A DNA stretch of 64,000 nucleotides, taken from Heterobilharzia americana (lineage: Eukaryota > Platyhelminthes > Trematoda > Strigeidida > Schistosomatidae). The translations under genes were made by a program, and so were the position numbers. The notes under the pieces are model-generated. The model was not told the origin of the DNA. It saw only the letters and a list, made by a program, of their open reading frames with translations, and did not search any database. The stretch covers positions 76,389,160 through 76,453,159 of the forward strand of contig OX104130.1 in the NCBI GenBank assembly GCA_944470555.2, read 5' to 3'. This document shows, one piece after another, positions 59,485 to 64,000 of this stretch (positions within the stretch are counted from its first letter, which is position 1; each line of letters begins with the position of its first letter).

Positions 59485-59850
59485 AGAAGTCGTGACTAGT
59501 GGGGCAAACCTGGTGGCCATGAGGACAAATACTCAACGATGACACTGGGTGGCGGTCGCGCTATGTCGTGAACTGACAGAAGTAGGGAATAGGAACCACT
59601 GAACCCCAAAGCAGTCGCTTAATGGTAACGTGCTGGCCACGGAACTTGAATGTCCAGGGTTCGATGCCAAGAGGGGTCACGGGTGTGCACTGCTGACGAT
59701 TCCCATACTAGGATGAAACTGCTGTCGAGTGCTTCCAGGTTTCCAATGTCCCTTCAAATGATATCAGTCCATGGTGAATTCCAACCTAAAATCAATTAAT
59801 CAGTCTCTACAAACCTCCAGATGAAATCAGAATTAGTTCTAATATTAAAA
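59485..59850 (+). repeat. Ribozyme SINE type 2, near-complete unit in opposite orientation
   Basis: A-box-like gtcgcttaatggtaacgtgc (59614-59633) and B box gggttcgatgcc (59658-59669). Ribozyme at 59687-59732: GCACTG, CTGACGA, stem II TTCC/GGAT (three pairs), GAAA, CTGCTG, cleavage triplet GTC, GAGTGC. The 3' body (tttccaatgtcccttcaaatg ... acaaacctccagatg) mirrors the - copy at 59250-59340. Confidence 0.82.
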
Positions 59851-60955
59851 GATAGGACGACAACTATCAACTTGAAGCGTATATTGCGAAGTTCAAACAC
59901 TTAGGGCAAAATGAACATATAAACAGTGCATTCACAACCAGAATGAAGCCATACCTACTCTTCACTCGTTCTCTAGCACTTTGCATTCTTCATAGTACAA
60001 CAGCTGAAGAGGATTTCCAATGGGGCGGCAAAAATTCTAGATTGGGAAATTTCTATCGGTAATAATAAAAATACTGAATCTTACAACTAGGCCACATTTG
60101 GAAACATTCTCCCACTTGACATTTTAGTGTGCAGTGTTCTCACTTTTTACATTTCTGCTCGATAGTGTATCCCCCCTCCTCCGTAATCTGCACCAACTGG
60201 TTGTTATCATTTTTTGCAATTCCTGAAATGGCGGCTTATACTACTTATATGTGTCCTTTCCCAAGTACATCGATTCAACTGAAGCATGGGATATTCAGCT
60301 TCACTTTTGAACAAATATTATGACCGATTGAAGCCAGTGAGTAAACCTCTCCTGATAGAGGTCATGAAAGGTCTTATAAATGAAAACATCCCGACAAGAC
60401 GATGAGACTTTACTCATCTTCAGTTATACCAAGGCGTCTTTCTTGTGCAGAGACCAGCTACAGGGCTGGTGGCGCCACCCCATCGCTCAAGTAAAAGTAG
60501 ATGGACTACCTTAGGTTGGCAGTTGAGTGTCTAGGTCCTAGAGAACCACAACTGTGTGCGAAGTAAAGAATTAAAGCGGGATACTACCGTATCAAGCGTA
60601 GAAGTGCACATGAAGTTACGGAGTTACTCCACATTATAGAAACTTTGCTAAGTAGTATTGTGGGAAACGAGAAGACGGAGACGCAAGAAGGAATGCTTAA
60701 GATCGACATCTTGTACAGTAGTCGTCAAATATGGTACACCTTGCACTAAGACAGTCATTTGGATAATGTGCTTCGCTTCTCCTGCTTCCATATTGATTTG
60801 CTCTTTTAATACACCCACACTATCTTACGTTTCTCTGGGCAGAGTCTTTACCTATTGCTGGTAATGGCCTATGATTTCTGCCGCCCTCTTGACATTTACT
60901 ACTTATATCCATTCTTATCAGCCACGCCTACTACAGTATGAATGAAGTATAAAGT
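59851..60955. other. Intergenic, unannotated
   Basis: No family recognised. The stretch at 60220-60660 is less AT-rich with broken frames and may be an unidentified repeat. ccattgtcccttccc-like words recur near 27570 and 60255, too short to define an element. Confidence 0.35.
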
Positions 60956-62110
60956 CAAGTAAAACTAAGTACTTTACAGATCACATAAGATATACTGGTA
61001 ATGATCTCTACGAACAACTTCACCCTTCTGGCACTATTACTCCAAGTTTGTATGGCTTCCCAAAAGTGCACAAAGATGGAGTCCTTCTCCGTCCAATTCT
61101 GGACAAGAAAAACTCTTCATACTACACAACTGCGAAACGGCCCGTGAAAATTCTTGGACCTGTAAAGAAAAGGTTCTTGGACCTTTTACTTGCCGATCGC
61201 TTCACGACTAGCCTTGATAGCAGTACGTTGCTCAAAAAATCGGTCACCTTCATGTATACAAAAGGTAAATGGGCGATACTTTCATTATTTATGATGACAA
61301 CCTGAACTTGACATGCCTTCTTCAAAATTTCAACGACAACCACCCTTCAATCAAATTTGCACTAGAAGCTGAATCATACTTGACGTTTCATTGCCTTGAT
61401 GTTAAACTCCATAGGATATCTGATAATTCTATTTGAAGATCCATAAACAAGAAGCCTCCTTGGAACGGTTAACTGACTGACTTACAAAGCTGACTGTCTT
61501 TAAGTAAGAGGGGGAATGCTGTTTGCTTACTCTCATCAAGAATAAGAAAGATATACATTGATGATACACTTACTGAAGAGTCAGAAGCCTTCCAAGAAAT
61601 ACTGTTAGAAAATAGCTACCCATCCAGATTTATATGGAAAAATATGTAAAACAAAGAAGACTACGGGACGGATTAAGTCAGCCCAGAAGAAGATACTTTT
61701 AATGAACCTTAGACTAAAAAATAATATTGCCGCAGATATCCTTCGTCAACATTTCTCAAAGTCCCTACGTAGAACATTCTATGCTACAAACCTCCGTAAT
61801 GTGTTCTTAGTCAACAACTGATTCTTTAATGCGTAAAAAACAAGTTGGCGCATTGAGCCTCACCGATACGTATTAACAAGTTAACCTGTTCCTGTGGAAC
61901 TGATTACATCGACCGTACTATGCTGTCGCTTGAAAAATGCACTTGTGAACATTACCCGTCCTTGTCGGTGAAGAGTGAGCATAAAACCATCTCCAGTTCC
62001 ATCATTGAATATCTGAGAAACTCGTTCAAAGTTCTCTACAAGGTTCGACCGTACCGTTCATAAACAGGGTGAGGAATAGACAGTTCTGTACAACCAAAGC
62101 TTCGGTAATT
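60956..62110 (+). mobile_element. Penelope-like element (RT and GIY-YIG remnants)
   Basis: The + frame at 61048-61305 reads SLYGFPKVHKDGVLLRPILD then KNSSYYTTAK, the Penelope RT motif L-Y-G-x-P-K-x-H-K-x-G-x-P-x-R-P-I. Later pieces are AEAESYLTFHCLDVK-like (about 61365-61405), NSYPSRFIW (61612), and a GIY-YIG remnant CGTDYIDRTMLSLEKC (about 61890-61945). Stops and shifts throughout. Confidence 0.8.
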
Positions 62111-62374
62111 CGCAGCTTCAAACCTCAGTTGTGTATTCAAAAGAAACATGTACAAACACTAATTTTATCATAGAAGTAGACACCTTTGTATATATTTTAT
62201 TTCGAGTTTTATCTATTTATATATATTTTATCACATGTTTACTTTCTTATTCGTGCCAGATACCAAATCGTACTTACTGTTCACAGCATTATATAAAAAA
62301 CCGTTGAGATCATATCTGGTGTTACGTAATATCATTTCACCCTCTATATATACTTGTCGTTTAAGTTTGGTCTT

Positions 62375-62520
62375 TGACTGGAAACAGAGCTAGACCATAA
62401 GGCCGGAATCCCGGTGGCCGCTGGTTCGAATCCGGTCACGGTCCAAATTTTTATTTTACTTTCAATCATCACCCGGTATAAATACTAGTCTCCCAAACCA
62501 CGGCTATCTTAGATAGTCAA
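62375..62520 (+). repeat. tRNA-like repeat
   Basis: ctggttcgaatccggtcacgg is a perfect B box (62422-62442). The following ttttactttcaatcatcaccc matches 39038-39058, and its end cccaaaccacggctatctta is the reverse complement of the start of that repeat (38955). It is not foldable as a tRNA. Confidence 0.55.
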
Positions 62521-62812
62521 AATGAAAAAATAATTATTTTCTTTGTGACCTCTTTTTGTTTTTCAACAAGATATATTTATACATTCAAACCGAGTTATTC
62601 TTCAGTGTTGAGTTTAAACCGGCAAACCTTCCGATATAAAACTGAACACCATGAGTGCTAACTCACAGTGATGTTGGTATCCAGACTGACATCAGAACCT
62701 CTTCCAGCTGAGACTTAAGTTATGTATACAAATACAGTCGAATGGGATAAAAGATCAGATCATTAGAAATTCAACAAAAGCAATTTCTTTTACAAAACCT
62801 TGACTTAGTTTG
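62521..62812. other. 3' flank of GPN2
   Basis: Downstream of the GPN2 stop on the - strand. No clear AATAAA on the - strand within 200 bases. Confidence 0.35.
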
Positions 62813-63556
62813 TTAAGCAAATAAATCAATATGAGGTTCATTATTCTGTGAATTCTTGTCTTCACCAGTGTTATCATCATGATCATCATAACTTTTGGAC
62901 ATATATTTCTCTTGGATCATACCAATCCAATCAGGTGCTAGTTCAACACCTGAAGCTGAATGTAATAAACTTTGCAGACTGTGTTGTTCACTTGGCCCAA
63001 ACACGTATCCATTAGCACGATCTACATAGCGCATAACACGTTCCATATGCGATAAATCTTGTATATCTAACAACAAGAATTGAACTATTGAACGATCTTG
63101 TATCAAATCAATAATGGCGCGATTTAAACGCTTATATTTAACATTGAACAAGTTGTTGTTATCATCATCAGTTTTGTGTAAACGATCAATTAAATATTGT
63201 AAATCTAATACTTCAGTGAAAAAATCTAAATTAAAATCTAATTCACCGTATTGTTCAATTAGATCAGCTTTACTCAATATATTTACATGTGGTATAGATA
63301 ACTGTAGCATAGCTGACAGTGAAGTAAGTACACATGAGATAAATTTTCCAGCATCAGAACAATAATGTGAATCAACTAGATAGACTGAAGTAAGGCGTAA
63401 ATCAAGACAACTTGGTGTAGTATCATTATTCTCAGATGATGATAATATAGACGGTAAGGATAAGTGTTGTTTATTAACTGTTCCCAAGATGGTGGGTTTA
63501 TCGGTGAGATAACAGATAAGTTGACGCATACATGGATGATGTGTGTACAATTCAAC
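62813..63556 (-). CDS. GPN2: GPN-loop GTPase 2, last exon (5' exons outside window)
   Basis: Encodes the last 247 residues, entered through the acceptor tttctcaaaag (AG at 63558-63557) and ending in TAA at 62815-62813. It opens VELYTHH, directly after the expected Pro-Gly-Gln of the Walker B/switch region. Then come RLTSVYLVDSHYCSDAGKF, the guanine-specificity segment NILSKADL (SKAD replacing NKxD; exon residues 95-98), FNLDFFTEVLDL, NIQDLSHMERVMRYVDRANG and a tail with IQEKY. All are hallmarks of GPN2 rather than GPN1 or GPN3. Known role: GPN GTPases act in the cytoplasm in assembly and nuclear import of RNA polymerase II and III. An insertion of about 25 polar residues (exon residues 20-50) lies between the Q-V-E-L-x-T-H-H and D-L-R-L-T segments, where the human protein is shorter. 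The P-loop and GPN motif must lie in exons beyond 64000. Confidence 0.95.
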   Translation of the reverse strand, partial: VELYTHHPCMRQLICYLTDKPTILGTVNKQHLSLPSILSSSENNDTTPSCLDLRLTSVYLVDSHYCSDAGKFISCVLTSLSAMLQLSIPHVNILSKADLIEQYGELDFNLDFFTEVLDLQYLIDRLHKTDDDNNNLFNVKYKRLNRAIIDLIQDRSIVQFLLLDIQDLSHMERVMRYVDRANGYVFGPSEQHSLQSLLHSASGVELAPDWIGMIQEKYMSKSYDDHDDNTGEDKNSQNNEPHIDLFA

Positions 63557-63659
63557 CTTTTGAGAAAAAGAAAAAAACAAATGATAATGTGATATATTTT
63601 TTGAAAAATATACAAGAATTGTTGAAAGATTAAAATATCGAAATATCGCAATCACCAAC

Positions 63660-63862
63660 ATAACCACAGTGGAGTTGTGTGTCACTGGTTTAGGGAGTTG
63701 ACTTTCAACCAAACAGGTCGTGGATTTAAGCGCCACTCCACCTACCAAGGTTTAGGTAGCCAGATAGTTTCATCAGTGCTTATACAATAGGTGTAGCTCA
63801 TCGCTTACAGTACGAATGTGCACAAGGTTGCTGAGTGGATTTCCCCTTCAACTCAGATGTAA
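63660..63862 (+). repeat. tRNA-like SINE in GPN2 intron
   Basis: gtcactggtttagggagttg (A-box region), caggtcgtggatttaagcgcc (diverged B box), then the family tail as at 22.0 and 41.5 kb: caaggtttaggtagccagatag, gtgtagctcatcgcttac, gctgagtggatttccccttc. Confidence 0.65.
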
Positions 63863-63864
63863 TT

Positions 63865-64000
63865 ACTATTGTTATTTTTCCTTTGGGTTCGTAGTGGAAC
63901 ATAGGAATTCAGTAGCACACCTCCATTTCACTCTCTTCTCTGCAGTCTTTTCAACCTGGCTCCACGACAGCCCAGAAGCTTTTGTTTCTTCCTCACACCA
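63865..64000 (-). mobile_element. RTE-type retrotransposon family 2, copy 3, 3' end (runs out of window)
   Basis: ccttgggttcgtagtggaac-like text and tctcttctctgcagtcttttc match the first bases of the copies at 16.16 and 51.43 kb. The rest lies beyond base 64000, in the GPN2 intron, in the same orientation as GPN2. Confidence 0.85.

Noticed and set aside
62375..62520. Possible tRNA gene (perfect B box); also 39015, 56504, 21132 and 22060
   Set aside because: No cloverleaf: acceptor and anticodon stems cannot be paired. These are SINE promoters.
63557..63748. N-terminal extension of the GPN2 frame (residues before VELYTHH)
   Set aside because: It is intron: a clear acceptor precedes VEL, and the upstream residues do not match GPN2.
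1..64000. CRISPR arrays, operons, bacterial-type promoters or terminators
   Set aside because: None seen; gene structure and repeats are those of a metazoan nuclear genome.

Overview
This window looks like nuclear DNA of a parasitic flatworm of the genus Schistosoma, or a very close trematode. The sequence is AT-rich, introns of 2-12 kb are full of retroelements, and the repeats are of schistosome type. These include SINE-like units with a tRNA-like B box followed by a hammerhead ribozyme (Sm-alpha type), two families of non-LTR retrotransposons, Penelope-like elements with GIY-YIG ends, and Gypsy-type integrase pieces. The genus call is inference from pattern recognition; no search was run.

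Only two host genes are supported. The first, on the + strand, covers about 1.5-35.9 kb. It is a five-exon gene for an N-terminal RASSF protein (RASSF7/8 type: N-terminal Ras-association domain followed by coiled coil). I assembled it from five separate open segments whose splice sites and phases all agree, giving a 1038-nt coding sequence (345 residues plus stop). The second, on the - strand at the right end, is the last exon of GPN2, a GPN-loop GTPase; its upstream exons lie beyond base 64000. The host genes do not form an operon, and nothing in the sequence links their functions.

Layout: 1-350, tail of a CR1-like LINE. 1.5-1.7 kb, RASSF exon 1. 1.7-10.1 kb, intron 1, with one non-LTR element nested inside another, then a Penelope end abutting a Gypsy integrase fragment. 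10.1-10.4 kb, exon 2. 10.4-21.6 kb, intron 2, with a 3.4-kb antisense RTE element, a Penelope fragment and two long (TA)n tracts. 21.6 kb, exon 3. 21.7-33.2 kb, intron 3, with a second nested arrangement in which a + element appears split by about 4.4 kb. 33.2-33.4 kb, exon 4. 35.7-35.9 kb, exon 5. 36-62.8 kb, intergenic: dispersed SINEs, hammerhead-bearing repeats, Penelope and Gypsy pieces, a second near-identical copy of the RTE element (51.4-54.9 kb) sitting within old tandem repeats, and a head-to-head pair of ribozyme SINEs at 59.3-59.8 kb. 62.8-63.6 kb, GPN2 exon. 63.7-64.0 kb, a SINE and the 3' end of a third RTE copy.

The most interesting material is the ribozyme-bearing retroposons. 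At least nine hammerhead-like motifs of two types are present. Two keep all core bases plus workable stems I-III and lie in inverted orientation about 350 nt apart. In the text, 'family 1' means the non-LTR element whose fullest copy is at 4039-6783 and 'family 2' means the RTE element duplicated at 16.1-19.5 and 51.4-54.9 kb. Element ends are approximate unless stated otherwise.
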